Shown here piece after piece: positions 1 through 8,510 of a stretch of DNA of 64,000 bases (positions are counted from its first letter, which is position 1; every line of letters starts with the position of its first letter). The stretch comes from Tenrec ecaudatus (taxonomy: Eukaryota; Chordata; Mammalia; Afrosoricida; Tenrecidae): NCBI RefSeq assembly GCF_050624435.1, contig NC_134536.1:146213987-146277986 (forward strand). Direction: 5' to 3'. The notes below the pieces were generated by a model. That model did not search any database. It was not told the DNA's origin and saw nothing but the letters and a program-made list of their open reading frames with translations. The position numbers were made by a program, and so were the translations under genes.

Positions 1-233
1 CTAGGGTTCCCCTAGCCTTCAGGCTAGGGCACCCCTAGGCTTTAGGCTCCCCTAGGCTAAGGCTAGGGCTCCCCTAGCCTTCAGGCTAGGGCACCCCTAG
101 GGTTTAGGCTCGGGCTCCCCTAGGCTAAGGCTAGGGCTCCCCTAGCCTTCAGGCTAGGGCAACCCTAGGTTTTAGGCTACCCTAGGCTAAGGCTAGGGCT
201 CCCCTAGGCTTTAGGCTCGGGTTACCCTAGGCT

Positions 234-256
234 AAGGCTAGGGGTCCCCTAGCCTT
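234..256. repeat. 23-bp near-perfect palindrome at an A-B junction
   Basis: Here A ends AGGGG and B begins TCCCC, so the arms grow to 11 bp (AAGGCTAGGGG at 234-244 and CCCCTAGCCTT at 246-256) around a single T at 245. The variant is common, for example near 318, 2092, 3532, 7130, 10790, 20005, 28695 and 63040. It usually follows a monomer tail GGGTTCCCC. It is the strongest inverted repeat I found in the family. Confidence 0.85.
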
Positions 257-357
257 CAGGCTAGGGCACCCCTAGGCTTTAGGCTCGGGTTCCCCTAGGC
301 TAAGGCTAGGGGTCCCCTAGCCTTCAGGCTAGGGCACCCCTAGGCTTTAGGCTCGGG

Positions 358-425
358 CTCCCCTAGGCTAAGGCTCGGGCTCCCCTAGCCTTCAGGCTAG
401 GGCACCCCTAGGCTTTAGGCTCGGG
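358..425 (+). repeat. Reference long monomer (68 bp, CTCGGG type)
   Basis: This is a clean example of the commonest form. A is at 358-379, B at 380-402 and long C at 403-425. Both A and C end in CTCGGG. In this type the A arm facing B (AAGGCTCGGG) has one mismatch to B's left arm (CCCTAGCCTT), so the A-B inverted repeat is weakened while the one inside B stays perfect. Runs of such monomers make up the CTCGGG domains, for example most of 360-790. The phase (A first) is my choice, since a tandem repeat has no natural start. Confidence 0.95.
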
Positions 426-765
426 CTCCCCTAGGCTAAGGCTCGGGCTCCCCTAGCCTTCAGGCTAGGGCACCCATAGGCTTTAGGCTCGGGCTCCCCT
501 AGGCTAAGGCTCGGGCTCCCCTAGCCTTCAGGCTAGGGCACCCCTAGGCTTTAGGCTCGGGCTCCCCTGGGCTAAGGCTCGGGCTCCCCTAGCATTCAGG
601 CTATGGCACCCCTAGGCTTTAGGCTCGGGCTCCCCTAGGCTAAGGCTCGGGCTCCCCTAGCCTTCAGGCTAGGGCACCCCTAGGCTTTAGGCTCAGGCTC
701 CCCTAGGCTGAGGCTCGGGCTCCCCTAGCCTTCAGGCTAGGGCACCCCTAGGCTTTAGGCTCGGG

Positions 766-826
766 CTCCCCTAGGCTAAGGCTCGGGCTCCCCTAGCTTC
801 AGGCTAGGGCAACCCTAGGCTTTAGG
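766..826 (+). repeat. 61-bp boundary monomer (B short by one C)
   Basis: A is at 766-787. B at 788-809 is 22 bp because it reads CCCTAGCTTCAGG, one C fewer than usual. The short C at 810-826 begins CAACCC. This variant recurs about 33 times, for example near 2706, 4221, 7817, 11476, 16301, 18051, 21526, 24851, 28058, 33120, 39831, 46171, 51321, 56040 and 63318. It nearly always sits where a run of CTCGGG monomers gives way to CTAGGG monomers, which makes it a useful marker of the larger cycle. It is a repeat variant and no function is implied. Confidence 0.9.
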
Positions 827-888
827 CTCCCCTAGGCTAAGGCTAGGGCTCCCCTAGCCTTCAGGCTAGGGCACCCCTAGGCTTTAGG
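827..888 (+). repeat. Reference short monomer (62 bp, CTAGGG type)
   Basis: A is at 827-848, B at 849-871 and short C at 872-888. The short C ends at CTTTAGG, and the next A starts at once without the six-base CTCGGG or CTAGGG tail. Short monomers occur mainly in CTAGGG domains, where they often alternate with 68-bp monomers in 130-bp pairs. There the short C frequently reads CCCCGAGG instead of CCCCTAGG. Confidence 0.93.
839..871. repeat. Overlapping inverted repeats sharing one arm
   Basis: AAGGCTAGGG (839-848) and CCCTAGCCTT (852-861) are perfect reverse complements separated by CTC. CCCTAGCCT (852-860) also pairs with AGGCTAGGG (863-871) across a 2-bp centre TC. The left arm of B can therefore pair either leftward with A or rightward within B. 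This arrangement is intact in every CTAGGG-type monomer and reduced by one mismatch on the A side in CTCGGG-type monomers. The arms are seen directly. Cruciform or hairpin formation in the cell is inference. Confidence 0.85.
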
Positions 889-1382
889 ATCCCCTAGGCA
901 AAGGCTAGGGCTCCCCTAGCCTTCAGGCTAGGGCACCCCTAGGCTTTAGGCTCTGGCTCCCCTAAGGTAAGGCTAGGGCTCCCCTAGCCTTCAGGCTAGG
1001 GCACCCCGAGGCTTTAGGCTCCCCTAGGCTAAGGCTAGGGATCCCCTAGCCTTCAGGCTAAGGCACCCCTAGGCTTTAGGCTCGGGCTCCCCTAGGCTAC
1101 GTCTAGGGCTCCCCTAGCCTTCAGGCTAGGGCAACCTGAGGCTTTAGGCTCCCCTAGGCTAAGGCTAAGGCTCCCCTAGCTTTCATGCTAGGGCACCCCG
1201 AGGCTTTAGACTCGGGCTCCCCTAGGCTAAGGCTAGGGGTCCCCTAGCCTTCAGGCTAGGGCACCCCTAGGCTTTAGGCTCGGGCTCCCCTAGGCTAAGG
1301 CTAGGGCTACCCTAGCCTTCAGGCTAGGGCACCCCTAGGCTTTAGGCTCGGGATCCCCTAGGCTATGGCTAGGGCTACCCTA

Positions 1383-2829
1383 GCCTTCAGGCTAGGGCAC
1401 CCCGAGGCTTTAGGCTCCCCTAGGCTAAGGCTAGGGCTCCCCTAGCTTTCAGGCTAGGGACCCCCTAGGCTTTAGGCTCTGGCTCCCCTAAGCTAAGGCT
1501 AGGGCTCCCCTAGCCTTCAGGCTAGGGCACCCCGAGGCTTTAGGCTCCCCTAGGCTAAGGCTAGGACTCCCCTAGCCTTCAGGCTAGTCCACCCCTAGGC
1601 TTTAGGCTCTGGCTCCCCTAGGGTACGGCTAGGGCTCCCCTAGCCTTCAGGCTAAGGCATCCCGTGGCTTTAGGCTGCTCTAGGCTAAGGGTAAGGCTCC
1701 CCTAGCCTTCAGGCTAGGGCACCTCGAGGCTTTAGGCTCGGGCTCCCCTAGGCTAAGTCTAGGGCTCCCCTAGCCTTCAGGCTAGGGAACCCCTAGGCTT
1801 TAGGCTCCCCTAGGCTAAGGCTAGGGCTCCCCTAGACTTCTGGCTAGGGCACGCCTCGGCTTTAGGCTCCCCTAGGCTAAGGCTAGGGCTCCCCTAGCCT
1901 TCAGGCTTGGGCACCCCTAGGCTTTAGGCTCGGGCTCCCCTAGGCTAAGGCTCGGGCTCCCCTAGCCTTCAGGCTAGGGCACCCCTAGGCTTTAGGCTCC
2001 CCTAGGCTAAGGCTAGGGCTCCCCTAGCCTTCAGGCTAGGGCACCCCTAGGCTTTAGGCTCGGGTTCCCCTAGGCTAAGGCTAGGGGTCCCCTAGCCTTC
2101 AGGCTAGGGCACCCCTAGGCTTTAGGCTCGGGCTCCCCTAGGCTAAGGCTCGGGCTCCCCTAGCCTTCAGGCTAGGGCACCCCTAGGATTTAGGCTCGGG
2201 CTCCCCTAGGCTAAGGCTCGGGCTCCCCTAGCCTTCAGGCTAGGGCACCCCTAGGCTTTAGGCTCGGGCTCCCCTAGGATAAGGCTCGGGCTCCCCTAGC
2301 CTTCAGGTTAGGGCACCCCTAGGCTTTAGGCTCGGGCTCCCCTAGGCTAAGGCTCAGGCTCCCCTAGCATTCAGGCTATGGCACCCCTAGGCTTTAGGCT
2401 CGGGCTCCCCTAGGCTAAGGCTCGGGCTCCCCTAGCCTTCAGGCTAGGGCACCCCTAGGCTTTAGGCTCAGGCTCCCCTAGGCTAAGGCTCGGGCTCCCC
2501 TAGCCTTCAGGCTATGGCACCCCTAGGCTTTAGGCTCGGGCTCGCCTAGGCTAAGGCTTGGGCACCCCGAGCCTTCAGGCTAGGGCACCCCTAGGCTTTA
2601 GGCTCAGGCTCCCCAAGGCTAAGGCTCGGGCTCCCCTAGCCTTCAGGCTAGGGCACCCCTAGGCTTTAGGCTCGGGCTCCCCTAGGCTAAGGCTCGGGCT
2701 ACCCTAGCTTCAGGCTAGGGCAACCCAAGGCTTTAGGCTCCCCTAGGCTAAGGCTAGGGCTCCCCTAGCCTTCAGGCTAGGGCACCCCTAGGCTTTAGGA
2801 TCCCCTAGGCTAAGGCTAGGGCTCCCCTA
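1383..2829 (+). repeat. Tandem block, period 1,447 bp, first copy
   Basis: This block matches the next one at an offset of 1,447 bp. Anchors are CCTAGCTTTCAGG (1444 and 2891), GCTGCTCTAGG (1674 and 3121), AGACTTCTGG (1844 and 3291) and CGGGTTCCCC (2061 and 3508). It begins in a CTAGGG domain with alternating 62/68-bp monomers and ends in a CTCGGG domain closed by a 61-bp boundary monomer near 2706. It is therefore about one full cycle of the array. Confidence 0.82.
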
Positions 2830-4370
2830 GCCTTCAGGCTAGGGCACCCCGAGGCTTTAGGCTCCCCTAGGCTAAGGCTAGGGCTCCCCTAGCTTTCAGG
2901 CTAGGGAACCCTTAGGCTTTAGGCTCTGGCTCCCCTAAGCTAAGGCTAGGGCTCCCCTAGCCTTCAGGCTAGGGCACCCCGAGGCTTTAGGCTCCCCTAG
3001 GCTAAGGCTAGGACTCCCCTAGCCTTCAGGCTAGTCCACCCCTAGGCTTTAGGCTCTGGCTCCCCTAGGGTACGGCTAGGGCTCCCCTAGCCTTCAGGCT
3101 AAGGCATCCCGTGGCTTTAGGCTGCTCTAGGCTAAGGGTAAGGCTCCCCTAGCCTTCAGGCTAGGGCACCCCGAGGCTTTAGGCTCGGGCTCCCCTAGGC
3201 TAAGGCTAGGGCTCCCCTAGCCTTCAGGCTAGGGAACCCCTAGGCTTTAGGCTCCCCTAGGCTAAGGCTAGGGCTCCCCTAGACTTCTGGCTAGGGCACG
3301 CCTCGGCTTTAGGCTCCCCTAGGCTAAGGCTAGGGCTCCCCTAGCCTTCAGGCTTGGGCACCCCTAGGCTTTAGGCTCGGGTTCCCCTAGGCTAAGGCTC
3401 GGGCTCCCCTAGCCTTCAGGCTAGGGCACCCCTCGGCTTTAGGCTCCCCTAGGCTAAGGCTAGGGCTCCCCTAGCCTTCAGGCTAGGGCACCCCTAGGCT
3501 TTAGGCTCGGGTTCCCCTAGGCTAAGGCTAGGGGTCCCCTAGCCTTCAGGCTAGGGCACCCCTAGGCTTTAGGCTCGGGTTCCCCTAGGCTAAGCCTAGG
3601 GGTCCCCTAGCCTTCAGGCTAGGGCACCCCTAGGCTTTAGGCTCGGGCTCCCCTAGGCTAAGACTCGGGCTCCCCTAGCCTTCAGGCTAGGGCACCCCTA
3701 GGATTTAGGCTCGGGCTCCCCTAGGCTAAGGCTCGGGCTCCCCTAGCCTTCAGGCTAGGGCACCCCTAGGCTTTAGGCTCGGGCTCCCCTAGGATAAGGC
3801 TCGGGCTCCCCTAGCCTTCAGGTTAGGGCACCCCTAGGCTTTAGGCTCGGGCTCCCCTTGGCTAAGGCTCAGGCTCCCCTAGCATTCAGGCTATGGCACC
3901 CCTAGGCTTTAGGCTCGGGCTCCCCTAGGCTAAGGCTCGGGCTCCCCTAGCCTTCAGGCTAGGGCACCCCTAGGCTTTAGGCTCAGGCTCCCCTAGGCTA
4001 AGGCTCGGGCTCCCCTAGCCTTCAGGCTATGGCACCCCTAGGCTTTAGGCTCGGGCTCCCCTAGGCTAAGGCTTGGGCACACCTAGCCTTCAGGCTAGGG
4101 CACCCCTAGGCTTTAGGCTCAGGCTCCCCTAGGCTAAGGCTCGGGCTCCCCTAGCCTTCAGGCTAGGGCACCCCTAGGCTTTAGGCTCGGGCTCCCCTAG
4201 GCTAAGGCTCGGGCTACCCTAGCTTCAGGCTAGGGCAACCCAAGGCTTTAGGCTCCCCTAGGCTAAGGCTAGGGCTCCCCTAGCCTTCAGGCTAGGGCAC
4301 CCCTAGGCTTTAGGATCCCCTAGGCTAAGGCTAGGGCTCCCCTAGCCTTCAGGCTAGGGCACCCCTAGGC
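2830..4370 (+). repeat. Tandem block, period 1,447 bp, second copy
   Basis: This copy is adjacent to the previous one. The offset is 1,447 bp up to about 3575 and 1,515 bp afterwards (GGATAAGG at 2277 and 3792, boundary monomer at 2706 and 4221). It therefore carries one extra 68-bp monomer, the one with AAGCCTAGGGG near 3595. After about 4370 the copies diverge. Confidence 0.82.
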
Positions 4371-4499
4371 TTTAGGCTCGGGTTCCCCTAGGCTAAGGCT
4401 AGGGGTCCCCTAGCCTTCAGGCTAGGGCACCCCTAGGCTTTAGGCTCAGGCTCCCCTAGGCTAAGGCTCGGGCTCCCCTAGCCTTCAGGCTAGGGCACC

Positions 4500-6970
4500 C
4501 CTAGGCTTTAGGCTAGGGCTCCCCAAGGCTAAGGCTAGGTCTCCCCTAGCCTTCAGGTTAGGGCACCCCTAGACTTTAGGCTAGGGCACCCCTAGGCTAA
4601 GGCTAGGGCTCCCCTAGCCTTCAGGCTAGGGAACCCCTAGGCTTTAGGCTAGGGCTCCCCTAGGCTAATGCTAGGGCTCCCCTAGCCTTCCGGCTAGGGC
4701 ACCCCTAGGCTTTAGGCTAGGGCTCCCCCAGGCTAAGGCTAGGGCTCCCCTAGCCTTCCGGCTAGGGCACCCCTAGGCTTTAGGCTAGGGCTCCCCCAGG
4801 CTAAGGCTACGGCTCCCCTAGCCTTCCGGCTAGGGCACCCCTAGGCTTTAGGCTAGGGCTTCCCCAGGCTAAGGCTAGGGCTCCCCTAGCCTTCCGGCTA
4901 GGGCACCCCTAGGCTTTAGGCTAGGGCTCCCCCAGGCTAAGGCTAGGGCTCCCCTAGCCTTCCGGCTAGGGCACCCCTAGGCTTTAGGCTAGGGCTCCCC
5001 CAGGCTAAGGCTAGGGCTCCCCTAGCCTTCCGGCTAGGGCACCCCTAGGCTTTAGGCTAGGGATCCCCCAGGCTAAGGCTAGGGCTCCCCTAGCCTTCCG
5101 GCTAGGGCACCCCTAGGCTTTAGGCTCCCCTAGGCTCAGGCTAGGGCTCCCCTAGCCTTCAGGCTAGGGCACCCCTAGGCTTTAGGCTAGGGCTCCCCTC
5201 GTCTAAGGCTAGGGCTCCCCTAGCCTTCAGGCTAGGGCACCCCTAGGCTTTAGGCTAGGGCTCCCGTAAGCTAAGGCTAGGGCTCCCCTAGCCTTCAGGC
5301 TAGGGCACCCCTAGACTTTAGGCTAGGGCACCCCTAGGCTAAGGCTAGGGCTCCCCTAGCCTTCAGGCTAGGGCACCCCTAGGCTTTAGGCTAGGGCTCC
5401 CCTAGGCTAAGGCTAGGTCTCCCCTAGCCTTCAGGCTAGGGCACCCCTAGACTTTAGGCTAGGGCACCCCTAGGCTAAGGCTAGGGCTCCCCTAGCCTTC
5501 AGGCTAGGGAACCCCTAGGCTTTAGGCTAGGGAACCCCTAGGCTTTAGTCTAGGGCTCCCCTAGGCTAAGGCTAGGGCTCCTCTAGACTTCAGGCTAGGG
5601 CACCCCTAGGCTTTAGGTTAGGGCTCCCCTAGGCTAAGGCTAGGGCTCCCCTAGCCTTCAGGCTAGGGCACACCTAGGCTTTAGGCTAGGGCTCCCCTAG
5701 GCTAAGGCTAGGGCTCCCCTAGCATTCAGGCTAGGGCACCCCTAGGCTTTAGGCTAGGGCTCCCCTAGGCTAAGGCAAGGGCTCCCCTAGCCTTCAGGCT
5801 AGGGCACCCCTAGGCTTTAGGCTAGGGCTCCCCTAGGCTAAGGCTAGGGCTCCCCTAACCTTCAGACTAGGGCACCCCTAGGCTTTAGGCTAGGGCTCCC
5901 CTAGGCTAAGGCTAGGGCTCCCCTAGGCTTAGGCTAGGGCTCCCCTAGCCTTCAGCCTAGGGCACCCCTAGGCTTTAGGCTAGGGCTCCCCTAGGCTAAG
6001 GCTAGGGCTCCCCTAGCCTTCAGGCTAGGGCACCCCTAGGCCTTAGGCTAGGGCTCCCCTAGGCTAAGGCTAGGGCTCCCCTAGCCTTCAGGCTAGGGCA
6101 CCCCTAGGCTTTAGGCAAGGGCTCCCCTAGGCTAAGGCTAGGGCTCCGCTAGCCTTCAGGCTAGGGCACCCCTAGGCTTTAGGCTAGGGCTCCCCTAGGC
6201 TAAGGCTAGGGCTCCCCTAGCCTTCAGGCTAGGGCACCCCTAGGCTTTAGGCTAGGGCTCCCCTAGGTTAAGGCTAGGGCTCCCCTAGCCTTCAGGCTGG
6301 GGCACGCCTAGGCATTAGGCTAGGGCTCCCTTAGGCTAAGGGTAGGGCTCCCCTAGCCTTCAGGCTAGGGCACTCCTAGGCTTTAGGCTCCCCTAGGCTA
6401 AGGCTAGGGCTCCCCTAGGCTAAGGCTAGGGCTCCCCTAGCCTTCAGGCTAGGGCATCCCTAGACTTTGGGCTAGGGCTCCCCTAGGCTAAGGCTAGGGC
6501 TCCCCTAGCCTTCAGGCTAGGGCAACCCTAGGCTTCCGGCTAGGGCACCCCTAGGCTTTGGGCTCCCCTAGGCTAAGGCTAGGGCTACCCTAGCCTTCCG
6601 GCTAGGGCACCCCTAGGTTTTAGGCTAGGGCTCCCCCAGGCTAAGGCTAGGGCTCCCCTAGCCTTCCGGCTAGGGCACCCCTAGGCTTTAGGCTAGGGCT
6701 CCCCCAGGCTAAGGCTAAGGCTTCCCTAGCCTTCCGGCTAGGGCACCCCTAGGCTTTAGGCTCGGGCTCCCCTAGGCTAAGGCTAGGGCTCCCCTAGCCT
6801 TCAGGCTAGGGCACCCCGAGGCTTTAGGCTCCCCTTGGCTAAGGCTAGGGCTCCCCTAGCATTCATGCTAGGGCACCCCTAGGCTTTAGGCTTGGGCTCC
6901 CCTAGGCTAAGGCTAGGGCTCCCCTAGGCTAAGGCTAGGGCTCCCCTAGCCTTCAGGCTAGGGCAACCCT
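4500..6970 (+). repeat. CTAGGG-only domain with CTTCCGG/CCCCCAGG subfamily
   Basis: For about 2.4 kb almost every A and C tail is CTAGGG and monomers are 68 bp. At about 4680-5110, seven consecutive monomers carry CTTCCGG in B, most followed by CCCCCAGG in A. The same pair returns near 6530-6760. These look like local 68-bp amplification of one mutated monomer. The run has four members in copy 2 (about 8540-8760) and seven in copy 3, where the last B reads CTTCCGTC (about 13165-13590). CTTCCGG keeps the 8-bp stem of B and changes only the loop. Confidence 0.8.
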
Positions 6971-7064
6971 AGGTTTTAGGCTCCCCTAGGCTAAGGCTAG
7001 GGCTCCCCTAGGCTAAGGCTAGGGCTCCCCTAGCCTTCAGGCTAGGGCAACCCTAGGTTTTAGG
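6897..7064 (+). repeat. Two tandem 84-bp monomers with subunit A doubled
   Basis: The order here is A (6897-6918), A (6919-6940), B (6941-6963), short C (6964-6980), and then the same order again at 6981-7064. The two 84-bp units are identical as read. Both short C subunits carry the variants CAACCC and GGTTTTAGG. Copies of the pair lie near 10560, 15385, 23935 and 35165, inherited with larger blocks. Doubling of A is the reciprocal of the A-less 46-bp form and suggests unequal exchange at subunit level. Confidence 0.9.
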
Positions 7065-7928
7065 CTCCCCTAGACTAAGGCTAGGGCTCCCCTAGGCTTT
7101 AGGCTCGGGTTCCCCTAGGCTAAGGCTAGGGGTCCCCTAGCCTTCAGGCTAGGGCACCCCTAGGCTTTAGGCTCGGGTTCCCCTAGGCTAAGCCTAGGGG
7201 TCCCCTAGCCTTCAGGCTAGGGCACCCCTAGGCTTTAGGCTCGGGCTCCCCTAGGCTAAGGCTCGGGCTCCCCTAGCCTTCAGGCTAGGGCACCCCTAGG
7301 CTTTAGGCTCGGGCTCCCCTAGGCTAAGGCTCGGGCTCCCCTAGCCTTCAGGCTAGGGCACCCCTAGGCTTTAGGCTCGGGCTCCCCTAGGATAAGGCTC
7401 GGGCTCCCCTAGCCTTCAGGTTAGGGCACCCCTAGGCTTTAGACTCGGGCTCCCCAAGGCTAAGGCTCAGGCTCCCCTAGCATTCAGGCTATGGCACCCC
7501 TAGGCTTTAGGCTCGGGCTCCCCTAGGCTAAGGCTCGGGCTCCCCTAGCCTTCAGGCTAGGGCACCCCTAGGCTTTAGGCACAGGCTCCCCTATGCTAAG
7601 GCTCGGGCTCCCCTAGCCTTCAGGCTATGGCACCCCTAGGCTTTAGGCTCGGGCTCCCCTAGGCTAAGGCTCGGGCACCCCTAGCCTTCAGGCTAGGGCA
7701 CCCCTAGGCTTTAGGCTCAGGCTCCCCTAGGCTAAGGCTCGGGCTCCCCTAGCCTTCAGGCTAGGGCACCCCTAGGCTTTAGGCTCGGGCTCCCCTAGGC
7801 TAAGGCTCGGGCTACCCTAGCTTCAGGCTAGGGCAACCCAAGGCTTTAGGCTCCCCTAGGCTAAGGCTAGGGCTCCCCTAGCCTTCAGGCTAGGGCACCC
7901 CTAGGCTTTAGGATCCCCTAGGCTAAGG

Positions 7929-8510
7929 CTAGGGCTCCCCTAGCCTTCAGGCTAGGGCACCCCTAGGCTTTAGGCTCGGGCTCCCCTAGGATAAGGCTCG
8001 GGCTCCCCTAGCCTTCAGGTTAGGGCACCCCTAGGCTTTAGACTCGGGCTCCCCAAGGCTAAGGCTCAGGCTCCCCTAGCATTCAGGCTATGGCACCCCT
8101 AGGCTTTAGGCTCGGGCTCCCCTAGGCTAAGGCTCGGGCTCCCCTAGCCTTCAGGCTAGGGCACCCCTAGGCTTTAGGCACAGGCTCCCCTATGCTAAGG
8201 CTCGGGCTCCCCTAGCCTTCAGGCTATGGCACCCCTAGGCTTTAGGCTCGGGCTCCCCTAGGCTAAGGCTCGGGCACCCCTAGCCTTCAGGCTAGGGCAC
8301 CCCTAGGCTTTAGGCTCAGGCTCCCCTAGGCTAAGGCTCGGGCTCCCCTAGCCTTCAGGCTAGGGCACCCCTAGGCTTTAGGCTCGGGCTCCCCTAGGCT
8401 AAGGCTCGGGCTACCCTAGCTTCAGGCTAGGGCAACAAAAGGCTTTAGGCTCCCCTAGGCTAAGGCTAGGGCTCCCCTAGCCTTCAGGCTAGGGCACCCC
8501 TAGGCTTTAG
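7929..8510 (+). repeat. Second copy of a 599-bp tandem duplication
   Basis: This stretch repeats about 7330-7911 at an offset of 599 bp (GGATAAGG at 7390 and 7989). 599 bp fits seven 68-bp, one 62-bp and one 61-bp monomers. The second copy has a private change of CAACCCAAGG to CAACAAAAGG at 8433. Block P copies 2 and 3 have only one version of this segment, so the duplication arose within copy 1 or was lost from the others. Confidence 0.85.

Larger units (their letters stand above)
1..1650 (+). repeat. Left-edge segment, colinear with 55.5-56.95 kb
   Basis: This stretch shares a private series of variants, in order, with 55518-56955. They are CCTAGGGTTTAGG (99 and 55616), GGGTTACCC (219 and 55736), CCCTGGGC (565 and 55810), a TGAGG-containing A (710 and 55955), GGCAAAGG (897 and 56142), CCTAAGGTAA (961 and 56206), TACGTC (1098 and 56343), and GGATCCCC before CTATGG (1351 and 56658). 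The offset is 55,517 bp, then 55,245 after a 272-bp difference (four 68-bp monomers), then 55,307 after a 62-bp difference (one short monomer). The two segments are visibly more diverged from each other than the central blocks are. Confidence 0.8.
3890..7976 (+). repeat. Block P, copy 1
   Basis: This block recurs at +3,659 (copy 2, from about 4830 of this copy) and at +8,484 (copy 3, the whole stretch). Anchors are GCTTGGGCACACC (4071 and 12555), GGCTTCCCCAGG (4859, 8518 and 13343), CCCCTCGTC (5195, 8854 and 13679), AGGCTTCCGG (6532, 10191 and 15016), AAGCCTAGGGG (7191, 10850 and 15675) and GGATAAGG (7390 and 11049). It contains a short CTCGGG run, a long CTAGGG-only domain, and a second CTCGGG run ending at the boundary monomer near 7817. 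Confidence 0.82.

Noticed and set aside
8431..8441. CAACAAAAGG as a possible insertion or remnant of another element
   Set aside because: The paralogues at 7832, 11491 and elsewhere read CAACCCAAGG with the same length, so these are two substitutions and no insertion is present.
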